From contig JANPWX010000214.1 of assembly GCA_024734555.1 (NCBI GenBank), forward strand, positions 349,672 to 413,671: DNA of 64,000 bases, read 5' to 3'. The stretch comes from Trochalopteron elliotii (Eukaryota > Chordata > Aves > Passeriformes > Leiothrichidae). Positions 26,430-40,100 of the stretch are shown piece by piece; the first letter of the stretch is position 1; the number at the start of each line of letters is the position of its first letter. Made by a program: the position numbers and the translations under genes. Under the pieces are notes generated by a model. The model worked only from the letters and a program-made list of their open reading frames with translations, was not told the DNA's origin and did not search any database.

Positions 26430-27049
26430 TCCTCTTACTTCATGTCCTCATATTACATTGAATCAATACTCCATTTATCTATTTTAGATGAAATTAAACC
26501 CACATTGCACTTCTTATTTTGTCTTCAAGTATTTTAGAGACAGCAAAACCATATTGCTTTACAAACACAAGTTGGCCATTTAGGCAAAGTTAAAACCAAA
26601 ACTTTAGTAGGGTTATAAGTAGACAGGTCTAAGATGCAGGACTCTTACCAACACTTCCAGATGCTGGGGGGAGAAAGGATAAAATTTAAGTTTCCATGCC
26701 AAAGACACCTCTAAAGCTAAGGAATGATGCAGCAAATGATTTCTGCAAGAGATGTGCCCATGGTTTCTAAAAAGGTTGTGAGGCTCTGTGGAGGATTTCT
26801 TTGGCAGATGTAGCCATATCTTGACTTCATTGTAGACAAGGATGGAATCCAGCACTGTGAAAATCCTTTGTACTTGGACCCCATCCCTGTCACTCAGATT
26901 ACAGTCACATTTAATTTAGGCCTTGTTTTGCAGACCTGTACATCTGTAAGAAGTCTTCACCTTCTTAATGTAGCTTTAAGGTTTTCAATGTGGTTTGGGA
27001 CTGCTCACAGCAGAAACAGTTTTGAGATAAGAATTTACTCAGATGTGAC

Positions 27050-27063
27050 TTTTTTTTTTTTTT
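27050..27063. repeat. T14 homopolymer (A14 in the sense of GAD2)
   Basis: Fourteen T on the plus strand. If transcribed in the GAD2 3' UTR it is an internal A-tract preceded by ATTAAA, and could mimic a poly(A) site in oligo-dT-primed data. Confidence 0.85.
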
Positions 27064-27461
27064 AATAGGCTTTTTAAGCACAGAACACAGATACCATCCA
27101 AATACAACCTTATTTCAGTCTTCGTTAGCACTGTATATTGATTGTGCGTCTGCTTAGGCCATGTGGGAAACATAATTAGGAGTAACAGCATCCTATTGTT
27201 GTACTGTAATTGATCTTATTAAGTGGTTGTAAGAGCTGCAGTCCTCTTGAGGTTTTTCAGTAACCAACCCTGGAGATGTACAATCCATATGACATGGAGA
27301 AAGAATGTATTATGTGGGCTTGTCTTTTAAAATAAGCAGTAATAAATATTTGAGGCACCTCCATCAAAAGAAAAAGAATCCCAGTTAATTTTCAGCTTCT
27401 GTCCTTGTAATTTTATAACCCATATAAAATAAAAATATATAGTTTACAAAATAGGATTTTT

Positions 27462-27480
27462 TATATATATATATATATAT
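27462..27480. repeat. (TA)n microsatellite in the GAD2 3' UTR
   Basis: About nine TA units following a T6 run. Probably length-polymorphic. Confidence 0.85.
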
Positions 27481-27986
27481 TTCCTTTTGTAAAACTATAC
27501 TTATTTAAATACATTTGAAATGTTGCTATAGGTAAATTAGAAATTCTGTTCTAATACTACGAAAAAGGCAAAATCCTTTCACTTTTAAACATACAGCATG
27601 TATATTCTGCATCTCACCACCCCCTCCCACTTCCCCCCAATCTGATTTTGTCATAATTTTGGGCAGCTTTGGCATCATTCAGTCTGATTGCTGTTAATTT
27701 AAAGTAATTACTGTGTTAAAATTTGGGGTAAAATTTTAAGTATCTTCTGGTCTTCCTTATTTGTTTCACTGAAGCTTTTTTATGCAGCTAATTATAAAGG
27801 AGGCATTCTAAAACTCAGGAAAGGACTTTAAAGGAGCCATGTTTCTTGATTTTAAACTGTACTCTACTCCAACGCCACGATATAGAAATAGATTTACTTT
27901 GGAACAAACTACAAATACATTCGCACAGTTTGTGACAACTTAATTGTCTACTTAGAGGTCCAGGAACAGACTTCCACACCCAGTTA

Positions 27987-28160
27987 TTATAAATCTTGTC
28001 CCAGGCGTTCTATTTCATCAATCAGGAAATCAATGTCCTGGTGAGTGGCCGCAGGGTTGGAGATCACCATCCGGAAGAAGTTCACTTTGTCTCCCAGGGG
28101 CTGATAGCTCACCATGGTCGTGCCATACTCCATCATCCTGGCTTTTATAACTGGTGCCAC
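27987..28160 (-). CDS. GAD2: GAD2 exon 16, coding part with stop (residues 529-585)
   Basis: Terminal coding exon, 174 nt including the TAA stop at 27987-27989. It encodes [20 protein letters not shown], continues through a segment containing R558 (substrate carboxylate contact) and ends [14 protein letters not shown]. The acceptor is TGCTCTGCAG|GTGG. The C-terminus matches GAD65, with Asp for human Glu in LIxEIERL. The intron just before it carries a (CAT)7 tract, described separately. Confidence 0.97.
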   Translation of the reverse strand: MAPVIKARMMEYGTTMVSYQPLGDKVNFFRMVISNPAATHQDIDFLIDEIERLGQDL

Positions 28161-31100
28161 CTGCAGAGCAACAAAAAGTAGGGGATGATGATGATGATGA
28201 TGATGACTATTATTATTGTCATTATTATAGTTATTTTCATTATTATCACCCTCATTATTATTAAAACAGAGTATATTTCCTTTTTTTATAGAGGATGGAA
28301 AGCTACAAGCAGCTGAAATGAAATTACATCCAATATTAATAAAAACATTAACCCCAGTAAGAAATAAATGTCACACTGGAAAGGCATTCAATTTATCCCG
28401 TTTCTTTGTCCTGCTCTTTAAATGACTGGGGAAATTTCCCTCTGCTTCTTCCTCAATACTGCTGACAGGGACACAGTAGCTGTTTTTTTGTACTGTTCAT
28501 AACATGGCTGCAATTGTTTTTATATGCTAGCATGCTGTAGTAGTGCTGAGCTTTTGCTGCCCTTGGCTGGGTTTAGTGACTGCAGTCCACAGTAGCTTCA
28601 GTACATAAAACCAGAGCAAATACACGCTCTGGAGATCAGGCAAATCCAGGGAATACCACACCTGGGGACCAGAGCAAGGTGGTGCCAGACTGATCTGCAG
28701 TAAAATGACCATGGAGGTGTCATTTGCCAGAACCTCATCTTGCCCTGTGCCCTGGGAGATCACTCTGGGGATTGCCTGCCTGCAAAAGGGTTTCAGTGCT
28801 CACCTTCATCAGGCGGCTCGTTCTCTCTTCGCCATCCTCCATTCCACGCAGGCTGGGAGGTATGTACCAGAAGCAGACATTTGTGTGCTGAGGCTAAGCA
28901 CAGAATAATAATAGTTTACATTGTAAGAAATGCTCATAATATCTCAATTGCAATTAAGTTCATGCCTTTCCTCCCTCTCATACATCATCTTGTGACAGCA
29001 GTCAATGGTTTTCATTATTGTGGTCCACTGAGAGTCATCATCATTATTAATGCAGAAAAGATAATTTTAAGCAATTTATTTCCAGCGTGTCAGATGCAGA
29101 AACACATCATCCAGCTGGGCAAATATATTTACGCCTTTCTGAAAGGCATCTGGATTTTGCAGCTCCTGTCCCCTCCAGGGGCTGGAGGGATCGTGTGGCT
29201 AAGGCAAGAGTCTATTACAGATAATTTAGAGGTGAGGACCATGTCATTTACTTTTATTACATGACAGAATAATACAGAATCTGATTCTGTAAACAGGAGC
29301 CACAGGTGGTGCAAAAGACAGTCTAAGATTTTCTTACATTTAATGCAATTTATTACTTCTCAATTTGATTCAGCTAGCTGCTGTATTAATATGCATGCAC
29401 CACAGCATCTTAGCTCATTTAACATCTATGGGAGCATTAAGCAGAAAGGCATAAAGTAAGAACTAGTTGACATTTTGTGCATTTTTCCAATCTCCCAACA
29501 GTTGCCTGCCTTGCTGTGTTCCTCTTCGCTGGATGCTAAACGTGTGTTATGGCAACTCCTCCTGCTGCCAGCTCCTTCACTCATCATCAGACCAAGTGGA
29601 CCAAATTCAGTGATGATGTGGGAGGTGGGGGAAATAAATTCCATAGTGGTATGTAGATATGAATCTGTAATCTCTGAAGAAACACATTGACATTCATCCT
29701 TGTTCTCTTTCACAGACAGAACACCAACTAATTTTGCAACACTGGTTTCTACCAGGCCTGTCCCTAATGCTCACAGCTGAAGAGGTTGCCCACACAGTGA
29801 TGGCCAAGCACAGCAGAGGTACAGCCACCAGTGCAGTGCAGTGCAACCCAGGCTGCACTGCCTTGCCCTGGGCACTGTGCTCCAACCAAGCTTCTGGTGT
29901 CCAGGGCTCCCATCCCAACTGGAGTCTCTCCACATAACACGCCTGGCAATGTCTGCACCCCAGACAGAGGTGCTACCTCTGGATGCCAGCTGGTCTCCCA
30001 AGCAACACTAGCCCCTGCCCTGCTGACTGCACCCATCACCACAGGGACCTCAGTGCAGATGGTCACCCCTGTGACTGCCCACCTAAGAATGCAGATAAAA
30101 CTGCTCTGCACAACTGTCCTTTCAGAGCCGTGTGGGGTACAGCACCCCCACTCCTAACAGACCCCGCTGTTAGGAAACTGAAACTTGTTTTTATAACATA
30201 AGAGCTGGTTCTCATTGTGCCTCTGTGTGTTTTGTTAGGCTGAGATACTGGTGTTTTGTTTCAGCAGGGTTAAACTGAGCAAACTGAACACTTAGGCACA
30301 GCTGCCTCATCTCCCGTGTCCTTGCATTCCATGAGGAAGAGAGGGAGAGAGGAAGAGAGGAACCTCTGTCACAAGAGGTTTTGTTACAAGGGTCCCTGCT
30401 TTCTGTCTCATGCTGTTTGATTTGATCTGTTGGTAGCATCCCAATAGGTAATGAAGCAAACACTGTTGACCAACTGAGAAAAAGAAGTTGCACTACATAC
30501 CTTTCCATCGAACACCATTTCATACCCTTCTCTGTTCTTTATTTTATTGTATAGGTATTCAGCAAGTTCCAAGCACTTATCAATTTGTGCTTCAAATCCT
30601 GTGGTTCCCTTTACAGAGAGATGAAGAAAAGAAGTTACATAAATATCTGTTCTATGAATTAAAAGGGCAAAAGGACCATGCAATACTTGCCAACACATCA
30701 GCACAAGTCACATCTCTGAAGTCTCTGCGAGATCAGTTAAGGATCTGATTCTATGTGATGAAGGGCACTTTGATAAGCAGAGCTCATTTGTTTCTAGCTC
30801 TTGCCACTGACACCCCTATAGCCAACTCTGCAAAATAAGCATCAGGTACTTGCTTGGTTCTCAGGAATATTTTGCTGAGAACCTGAATAACACCTCAAAG
30901 GGTGCCTTTGGTAGATTTTGCAGAGGGGCTGAGAATGGTTTTGGATAGCTTGGACTGGCACAGAGAGGGGTCTTCAGGAGGTGTTGAGTTCCAGACATGG
31001 GGAGTCTCCTGCTATTTTCAGGATAGGGGATTTTACTCTTCCAGGAATGATATGCTGGGGACTTTCCAAGAACAATTTTTTCTTTTTTAGTTAAGCACAG

Positions 31101-34100
31101 AATGGGTAGATACACTTTTAGAGCCCAGTCTAATGCCTGTGAAAATGCACAGGCCTGTGAAATCTAAACATATGTTTAGATACTACCCTGCCTCTGTAGT
31201 GTTCTTCTCTCTTCTAACAGATACCATACAAACGCAGAAGCTATGTTTTTAAGAGCTGCAGAAAAGCCTGTTTTTTTTTTCTCTGGCAGAAGTCATAATC
31301 CTCTCTGTGACATCATAATTGTTCCTGCAACCACCAACTGTGATGCCTCAAACAAAGGACGCAGTTTCAAGAGAGAGGAAGGGGAATAAACAGCTGGAAT
31401 AGATAAACTCTTTAGGAAACACACATCCTATTTTGTAATGTTAATATTACAAGCAGAGTGTGAGAAGAGAAAAAGCAGTACAAGGCATACTGAAAAAATG
31501 GGCTTTAGGATAAATGTCTCTGAGTAACAGATGCATGTCCCTGCTAAATCTGTTCTGGCAGTGCAGAATTGACTTAAAAGCCCATGTCATTATCCCTCTG
31601 TGTACAGAGATTTCAAAACAGAGCAGAGGTAGCCCTGGGAGAAAGGCTTGGAGTAAAAGAGACATGTGGCTGAAATCGCCTGCCACTCTGCAGACCCCAG
31701 CTAGCACAACAGCTATTGCATCCTCCTTTACAGACACCCACACCTCCTCAAAGCTTTAATGATGCACATGAGAATCTTTCAGGCTTTCTGGAAATGAAAA
31801 CAGTGATGTCATCTCCTCTGAACCAACCTTAGGCAACCTGACATAACAGATTAAATAAATACACGCAAGAACTTATTTAGCAATGTATATAAAGCAATCA
31901 TTAAAGCTGGTGTTTACAGATTTCCCAGTGAAGTGTTTTTGATGAGTTTTCCTCTACTCCTTCAGAAGATTACTTCATATCTACTGCATGCAATGAAACT
32001 AGGTATTCCAGTCTTGATTTGCCATGTTTAATTTCTGAATGTAATTAAAACATCTTTTTATTTCCAGAAATCTTTCTAACAACATTCCTAGGTATATGAT
32101 TTATGCTGTTAGACTCCTACAGTTACACAAGGCAAATGCTCTGCAAAGCCATACAGTTCAAGTTTCAAAATCACGTGTGCTGCTTTGAAGCTCTGTCGTT
32201 AAAAGTATAAAACCCCCAGAAAATAATAATGTTCTTTCTTTCATGTTATATATGTGAAATTCAGGTCAGGTATTTTCTAAAATTATGATTACAGAAAAAA
32301 AACCCAAAAAACCTCAAGTGTATCTGGTGTGCATTATTTTAATACAAACAAATGTGTAGCAGGCCTACCTTTGCCCTCCACATCAGCCATAGCTTGAAGA
32401 CATCAACGTGCCGTCCACACTGCAAAGCCTTGTCTCCCGTGTCGTAGGACAGGTCATAGTGCTTGTCTTGTTGAAAGAGGTAGGAAGCATGCATTTGATT
32501 GCAACTCTGCATCAACCCCTTATGGACACAAAGACACAAGCACAGGGATGTTGGCACAGATCTGACTACTGCTTTGAGGGTTGCTTTGGGTGAAAAACTA
32601 CAAACACCCAAATTCAGTCGAATATATGTCCAAGTGTAAAAGGAGGATCAAAAACAAAGCACAAAACTAGACTTAGTTGCTCAATGGACCAATCCCTATC
32701 AATGCCCAAGATGCCTTGGTACCTGATCCAGCAATGTGTAATCCACTCCCAGAACCAAATAATTTTTTTACAAAAGCTGGACATTGTGCTTCCTAGCATT
32801 CTTATGCTTAACTTCATTTTTGGATCTTGTCCGTTCTTCTTTGTTCTGGTTCCTTTTCCTCCTTTTCTTTTAAGGCTTCTTTTCAGAGTCAGACCAAGAC
32901 AATTGGTGACTAATCTACAGAACATCACAGCAGTTTTCAATCGCTTCGGTCTCTAAAATTCTGATTTTTATTGTTTTCTTTCTTTGTAGGAAGAGTTCTT
33001 TTCTGCAAAGCCCTCAGGTGTAGATTGGATGCTTAAGCCGTACAGAAAGCTTTGAACAGACAGAAGAGCATATGGCCTTTAAAAACCCAGCTAGAGCTAT
33101 TTCTGGGCAGCAACACACCATTCTAAGAGGTAACTTTGTGGGAGGGACAGAAGCCAACAAGGTGAGGAAACCTGGCTCATGAAAGCATGAGTTTTCCTTT
33201 TTAGCTTTTTAAGTAAAATGCAGAGAGTCACATTCTGGCTCTAGTTAAGATCTCAACCAAGTTTATAGTATACCTTAGGGCTGTTGCCTAAAATGGCAAT
33301 TTCCAGTCCAAAAAGAATCATAACATGGCTGTTTATCATCAAGTCTAATCTTTATGTGTAACTCAAAACTGAGACAGCAAAATGAGAGTGGGGGAAAGAA
33401 CTGACTTTCTCCTAATCTGAACCATCTGTTCTCACTAGAAGTCAAGGATGGTACTGACTTCAGCTGGGCAGGCTTTCTCTTGGGGAACTGACCCAGAGGG
33501 CAAACAAAAGCCAGTTTCTCTCCTCCTAAGTGCAATCACTTTGTATACAATCTGTTGTACAGCTGTTAGCAAAACAGCAACCAGCTTTTTGATGGCTGGT
33601 CTATTAAGTGGTGGCTGTACAGCAGCTGTCCCAGTAAGTGATGGTTATATGAAAATTACAGGCTTGAAGGGTAATTCAAATTCTAGCACTAAATGAAATG
33701 TCTACTTTTTATTCCAAGTGCACTTACTGTTCCATTTTTACTTCCATGTGCCCCCAAGTGGATATATAGATCAAAGCTGGGTAGGGATATCATAAAAGTC
33801 TAGAAAGCGTAATGATGTCTCGATTCTGGACCAAGTGTTGTGCTGCATGTAAACCATGACTTTCACCCCAAGAGGACCAGAGTTTGCCTGCAGTTACATC
33901 TTATGCTACACAGCAACTAGTGGGGTACACAGCTTTGCAGCCACAACTTAACCATGGACATTCAGAATGTAAAGTCTCTCAACTCTGTACAGATATTGCC
34001 ATTGACTGCCTCATTTTTGCTAGACATTTGCTTTAATTCCTTCTGCAACCATGGCTGAAGCATGTAAATAGAGGTCTTTTCTCAGTTCCTGTTATAATCC

Positions 34101-37100
34101 TCATCACATTAACAAGTATTAGCTATGGCACAGTTATGAAGAAAACATCCAGGATTTTCAGAAGTAAAATGCCAGAAAGAAGCAGAGAAGCACATATATT
34201 GTGACATACCTCTTCTCTTACTAGCAGGGCTGAACACTGCAGTGGGACGCCCATCATCTTGTGAGGGTTCCAGGTTACTGAGTTAGCCCTGGGACAGAAA
34301 ACCACATGAAATTCAGACATTGTACTATGGAACCCCAGAGGCATTTAGAAGTAATAAGAATAATGCTGAGCATGTAGAAATACTCACTTTTTTCTTTTTC
34401 TGAGCAAGCAAAGCTGAAAATAATCATGGCTGATATTAGGAAAGCAATGCCTTCACAGGGGACCTAATCCACTCCAGTTTGCTTTTGGATGACAATCCTG
34501 GCAATTTACCACAGGGTAATTGCTCTATCCACTAAATTTAATCAGTATTAAACTTTCTGGGGAGTCATCTATACTTTACAAACATAGGGCAAACTTCCTA
34601 AAAACACACACTTGACTGATGAACTTTCTAAAATTGCACAGTCAATTAAAGACACAGATAGGAAGTTGGCAACCTAGCAGATCTCCCTCCCTCTGATTCC
34701 AGTTTCAGCAAGATTTTAGTAATAACTCACACAGGTATTTTAAAAAATTCCTTGAAATTCTTCTGGGTATCACTAAGTCTCTGAGTAACCTGGAAAACCT
34801 GGTCCAAAGTAATTTTTCTTGTTGCTCTGATGGTGGCAAATTTTCATACCTTCTTAATTTTTGCTTGGCTGTAGCATTTCACACAACTACAGTAAAAAGT
34901 GTAGAACTGACCCATTGTGCCGGAAGAGTCTGTTCCTGCCTCCCTTCAGGACACGTGTGTTGGAAAAACTGCTGTCAGCCCAGCTTTTGGGAACAGAGAG
35001 CTGACACAATATGGTCTAGAGAAGAGGCATTTGGGACTGTGGGAAGGGCTGAATGGAAGATTGTCCAGTTGTTTATTATTTTGTGTTGTGCTTAACTGGC
35101 TATTTTGTAATTACTATTGTTACATATGATGAATTAGCTGATAAATGCATATATTTTGCATTCTATCTGGCAAGCTGTCAAGGACACATAGTGCACGTGA
35201 TTTCATCTAGTGCAGTGATTTGTATTTTGATGGTATAAATCAGTCAACTGAAGCATGTGAAGACTTAAAGGACCCAGGACACACTTGCAGGTAACACTGA
35301 TGTGAACAGAAGTGAGCATTTTAGAATTTAGCAGTGTTTTCCTTTGTAGGACTTGGAGACAGTGCTACAGGTTTATGCACCTCCTGCTAAATTGCTTCCA
35401 CTCCTTCAAAGCAAGCAACTTCAAAATTCACATAGACATCAGGCAGTACTTCTGTGCTTTCTTCTTTGCTTCTATTTAAATGGGAGTGTGCAAGTGCCTG
35501 ATGCAAAATCTGTAGGGAACAGTCTTCCACAGGCAACATCTGGCCACTTGGCTTGGCTTTTTGAGTATTTGGCAGCTCAGTATATAATCAGCTCAGTCAG
35601 TCATCTGATTACAGCACCAAAGCTAATGGCTCCGAACATCCACTCAGGTCTATGAATTTCCCTTGGTATGATACTTTTTAATTTTATTCATGCCTATGCA
35701 AAATCAGACAGAAATTCTTTAAGAGACCTCTAAATAACAATAGAGGTATGCATTTTCTCAAGCAAAAGGGTTACTTACTGACAACAGCCAGATGTGAATT
35801 ATCTGTCTAAAACATTTAATTTACCCTATGGTGACTTATTTACCTAATTAGATACCAACTGCACACAGAAGAATAATTATTTATGTAAAATAAAAAATCT
35901 ACCATTTTTCATTTGTTATCCATTATTTTGGGCTTCTGTCATCAGTATGTATTTGAAGAAATTGCTGACCAAGGCAAACAGTGAAGTTAAAACATCTACA
36001 GGAATCCACAGATGTTTTCCAAAAGCATATCATGTTTGCCCAGATAACTGAGCACCAAGAACCTATGTGATTTTTTGGCTGTGGGTCAAAGATAGAAAAA
36101 AAAGAAATGTTTTTCCTTTACAGATTTCAAATGTATGACAGGAGAGATTCATGACTGGCAGAATTTGGTCCTGAACCATCATTAAATACAGACTAATGCA
36201 ATCACTGACCAGGCACAGCCCCGGGAAGGATGCCCAGACCCTCTGTGAGAGCACTCACTCACTGCACACATGCTTTTCTCATGTAGCTGTCACCCCCTGC
36301 CTGAGCCTCTGGACAGGGGACACCATGCTGGAACTCCTGATGTTGGCCAGACCTATCTGCTCCACACACTGGGGCTCGTGCTTCCTTCAGGACACCTTCC
36401 AGCACCTTGAAATCTGCCATGGGGAGACTGGAGGGCATGGTAAGGACAGTCCTGCAACTCCTCCTCCTGTGGCAGGAGTATTTCTGCTGGACTGACTGTT
36501 ACCAGAAGGATGTGAGTACTCAGAGCACAGTGTGCTGCAATAAATGTTCCCCCTCCTATCAAACGTCAGTAGCAGCTTCAGTTCTCTTCTACTCAGACCT
36601 TTGATGACTCCATCATCTACCATGAAACAGAAAGGTCCATAAAAGGTCTGCTCTAAAGGTTCCCACACTTGAGATCTGGACAAACTGAAATGAGCCACTG
36701 TGTCTAGCAAGCAGAGGAACAGCATGCAAAATAACAAATATCCTTAATTCACTGCCAAACATACTGAGATGGTGCTTATCAAAGCACTTAATAAAATCCA
36801 GTGGAGTTCTGGATCTAAAGCCTATTATGAGGAAAATGTTCCAAAGTAGATTTAACCTGAACTTCTCATTCCAGGACAATTTGGACAGCAATTTGGGAGG
36901 CAAACCCTTTGTTTCATGCTCTGCTCTCATAGGCAACGAGGTAGATTTTTGCTTGCTGTATATTTGCATATATGTGCTTTTAATGCATGATATGTAAGTC
37001 TGGGGTGCTGTAGGCAGTCTTAACTAAATGAAATTCATAGAATCACTGGCTACTTTCCAAATTTTGTATGAGAGATGTATGAGAAAAGAACTGAATCATC

Positions 37101-40100
37101 AAGGTATCCTCCTAATCTCCAGGATCAGGATGAGGAAGTTGTTTGTAATTTTAATTGGCAAGGAACAGCAATTTGATTTAGTGATAAAGAAGAAGGAAGG
37201 GAGTAATGATTTACTCTCAAACAACATGAGCTTCAGTAAGTACGGAAATGGAAGTGGCTCCATCGAACCCAGTATACTGCCTATAAAAAGTGGACTAAGT
37301 AGGTGATTGGGAAGAATACAAAACAGGGCAAGCACATATGAAGTTTCACTAAATACTCTCTGAGCTTCCACTCATTTGTGGCTTACAGAAATCCTGAATG
37401 GTTTTTGTCTTTCCTTGAATGTAGATAAATCTCAAGATCCTACAGAAAGACTTCCACATCTTAACTAAGTGTTTCTGAGTGAGCAGCTATTTTTAAGTTT
37501 AAGCTCAGTCCTTCCAGCCTGGACTAGCATCACTTATGTTCATCTGCATTCTCTCCAATGTTTATCAGCTCATGACTACAACTGTGTATATATGCAGGCA
37601 CAGATTTACTGAAGACATCAATAACACAGTCTGGAGAGGGCTATTCTCTTCAGAAGTGATAGAGCAGGACATCTGTCCTACCTGCAGGTGCACCCACATT
37701 TTATACTTAAAGTTTTATACTTCAGTGTACAAGACCTACAAGATTCACTTCTTAGAGGAATGAAATTGCTAATTCATGTTGGATGCTGAATCAGAGAATG
37801 CTGCAGAAACTACTTTGGACCTGTGAATATATGGTGAGAGAACAGAGAAACAAGCATGGAATGTCTACTCTTTATACTTCAAAACAAATTGCCACACTAT
37901 TGTAGCACAAAGGCACCCTGCAATGCTGCTTCAACTGGAAGGACAGTTTATATGATTTATCCCAACTGTATCTCAGAGATTACATTGATCCTTAATTTTT
38001 ACAGGCATTGCTATGGTAATCACAAGTACGTTAAAATGCATTTAATTAATGTATTTTATTGATACTAATAAATCATACCTTTCGATGCCATTTAACTTCC
38101 ATTTGTGTTTCCTGGACATCAGGAGCCCACCACCCCATGCTCCCTGGAAGGCAAGACACATTATCTCAATGAGAGCTCTGCTTTCCTCCGTGATGACAGC
38201 AGTGTGTTCCCATCAGTTTGGGACCCTTTTTATCTTGCTGATGTGGCACATTCCAAAATGACCAGGCAGATGGGGCCTGAGGCATGAGCTGTGCTGACAA
38301 TTTTCTTTCAGTAGCTTGGAAGCAGTGGTTAATAGTCCCTAATCTGGGCACTCACCCTTATTGTCTGCAAACCCCTCACTTGCCCCTCTGACACTGGCAC
38401 ATCAGGCTGCCCTGCGCTCTAACTAACGATGTGTAGATCTGCTCCTGGGTCAGCTGCCTTTTCTCTTGTACTCACTAAGTTATACTAACAAACCAGGCTG
38501 GGATCTCAGCTGCTCTGGGGGATTTCCATCATATTTTGGTCCCATTACTGCTTGCCCTGTACTCATTTGCCTTCCTCACGGAGACCGGGGAGAAGCAGGC
38601 ATTTCATGCAACTGAGAAGTATTTAAAGTAAATACAAATTCTTCCTTTGAATGGACTGATTTTGGATGACACAGTAATAAAAAATCAAGACTCCCAAACC
38701 TATGGGAAGTCAATTACCAAGCCCTTTTGGAGAAAGGATTTGCAAAAATGACATAGAAGATATTCTAGGGCTGAAAGATGATCCTTCAGAAGGATTTCCT
38801 GGCAAGACCCTGGATAAAGCTAAGTAGCCAATCTGATAAATTTCCCTAGCACTTGCATTAACCTCATCAGCAATTTGCAGTACTTTACTCCAGACAAATG
38901 TATCCTTTGCCTTATGTATTTATTTTGCAGCTGCTGCAGAAGCTAAGGCAGTGCTCAGTATGCTTCGTACATATTTCTTTACTAATGGCATTTAAAGATA
39001 AAGCTGAAAGCCAAAAGCACTCAAACTAGGTCACATTAAGTGTCCCAGTTGCTACAAATACAACTACAGTCACAGCTCCTAAAATATCCCCCTGACCTGA
39101 GCCTTTCAGAAGAGTCAGAAGTCAGTGCTTGGATGCTAGACTTAATTACAGGAACTAAATACAATGGGTTTTGTACAAGATGACACATTCCAAAATTAAT
39201 AAATTAATGTTAATACACCTTTTAATCTAGCCCTCCACGTATGATGGTACTTACATCCACATGCATCCAGACTTTGTATTTCTTGCAGATGTCTGCAATA
39301 GCTATGAGAGGATCAAATGCCCCATACACTGTTGTCCCAGCTGTGGCACTCACCAGAAAAGGAACAAATCCCTGCAAGAAAGCAGAGAGACGTTATGCAC
39401 GGTCAGAGTGCTGCAGCCCCCTCATCCCACGGCAGCCCCAGCTCCCCTGGTGCTGTCCCCAAAGTGACCCCACAAGTGTCTCCCAGAGGACATCCCTGCT
39501 GTGTTACACTGGTTGTCTCCACGTTTCGATGCCAGCGATATTACAGCTTCTACCTTAAGGTGGCAGCAAACCTCCAAACCAGTATCCTCCATTTATTAGG
39601 ATGCATGAGACAGGTAACGGCTCAACAGAAATATTCTGCTTCACACCACCTGCCTGAAACAAAAAAGTCTGCACTGCAGGATGTCACATAAACAAACCTC
39701 AACCAGGCACCACAGGGAGAGAAGCATTTCTGGTGGACTGTGCCCTGGGCTGCATTGCAATTATCCCCGGAGTGTCTGGCCATGTGTTGCCCCAGTTTTG
39801 TCAGTGGGAACATCGTGTCTGAGGGTGTCTCCTGGGGCAGTGGGCAGGGGAGGTGTGGGGCTCACTGCCAGCCCCATCCCTCATGCAGAGCAGGGAGACA
39901 GCTCTTCAAAGGTAAAAGCAGAAGCCCCCACAGAGGCCAGGGACTATCTCCTGGATTCCCTCTGCTAAATGTTGTGCCTCACAGCAGAGCACTCACCAGC
40001 CATCACTTCTGCACCATGAGATCGGGGGTCTGCTCGAATTTATACTGGTATTTCATTTTAATTTCATTTTTAGTTATGTTGGTTTCATAAGGAGTACTTA

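Larger units (their letters stand above)
26405..27986 (-). other. GAD2: Probable GAD2 3' untranslated region
   Basis: AT-rich DNA directly after the stop codon, with no open frame of note. It contains a (TA)n tract at 27462-27480 and an A14 run in the sense of the gene (27050-27063), which could cause internal oligo-dT priming. The first clean AATAAA downstream of the stop is at 26424-26429, so I place the likely 3' end near 26405. The true end could be earlier, for example at the ATTAAA that abuts the A14 run, or later. Confidence 0.4.

Noticed and set aside
28740..29264. 174-codon plus-strand open frame
   Set aside because: It overlaps GAD2 exon 15 on the opposite strand; it is a shadow of the real exon plus intron sequence.
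37036..37052. CATAGAATCACTGGC resembling an antisense CR1 tail
   Set aside because: Only about ten bases fit, and the adjacent sequence does not follow the CR1 3' end.
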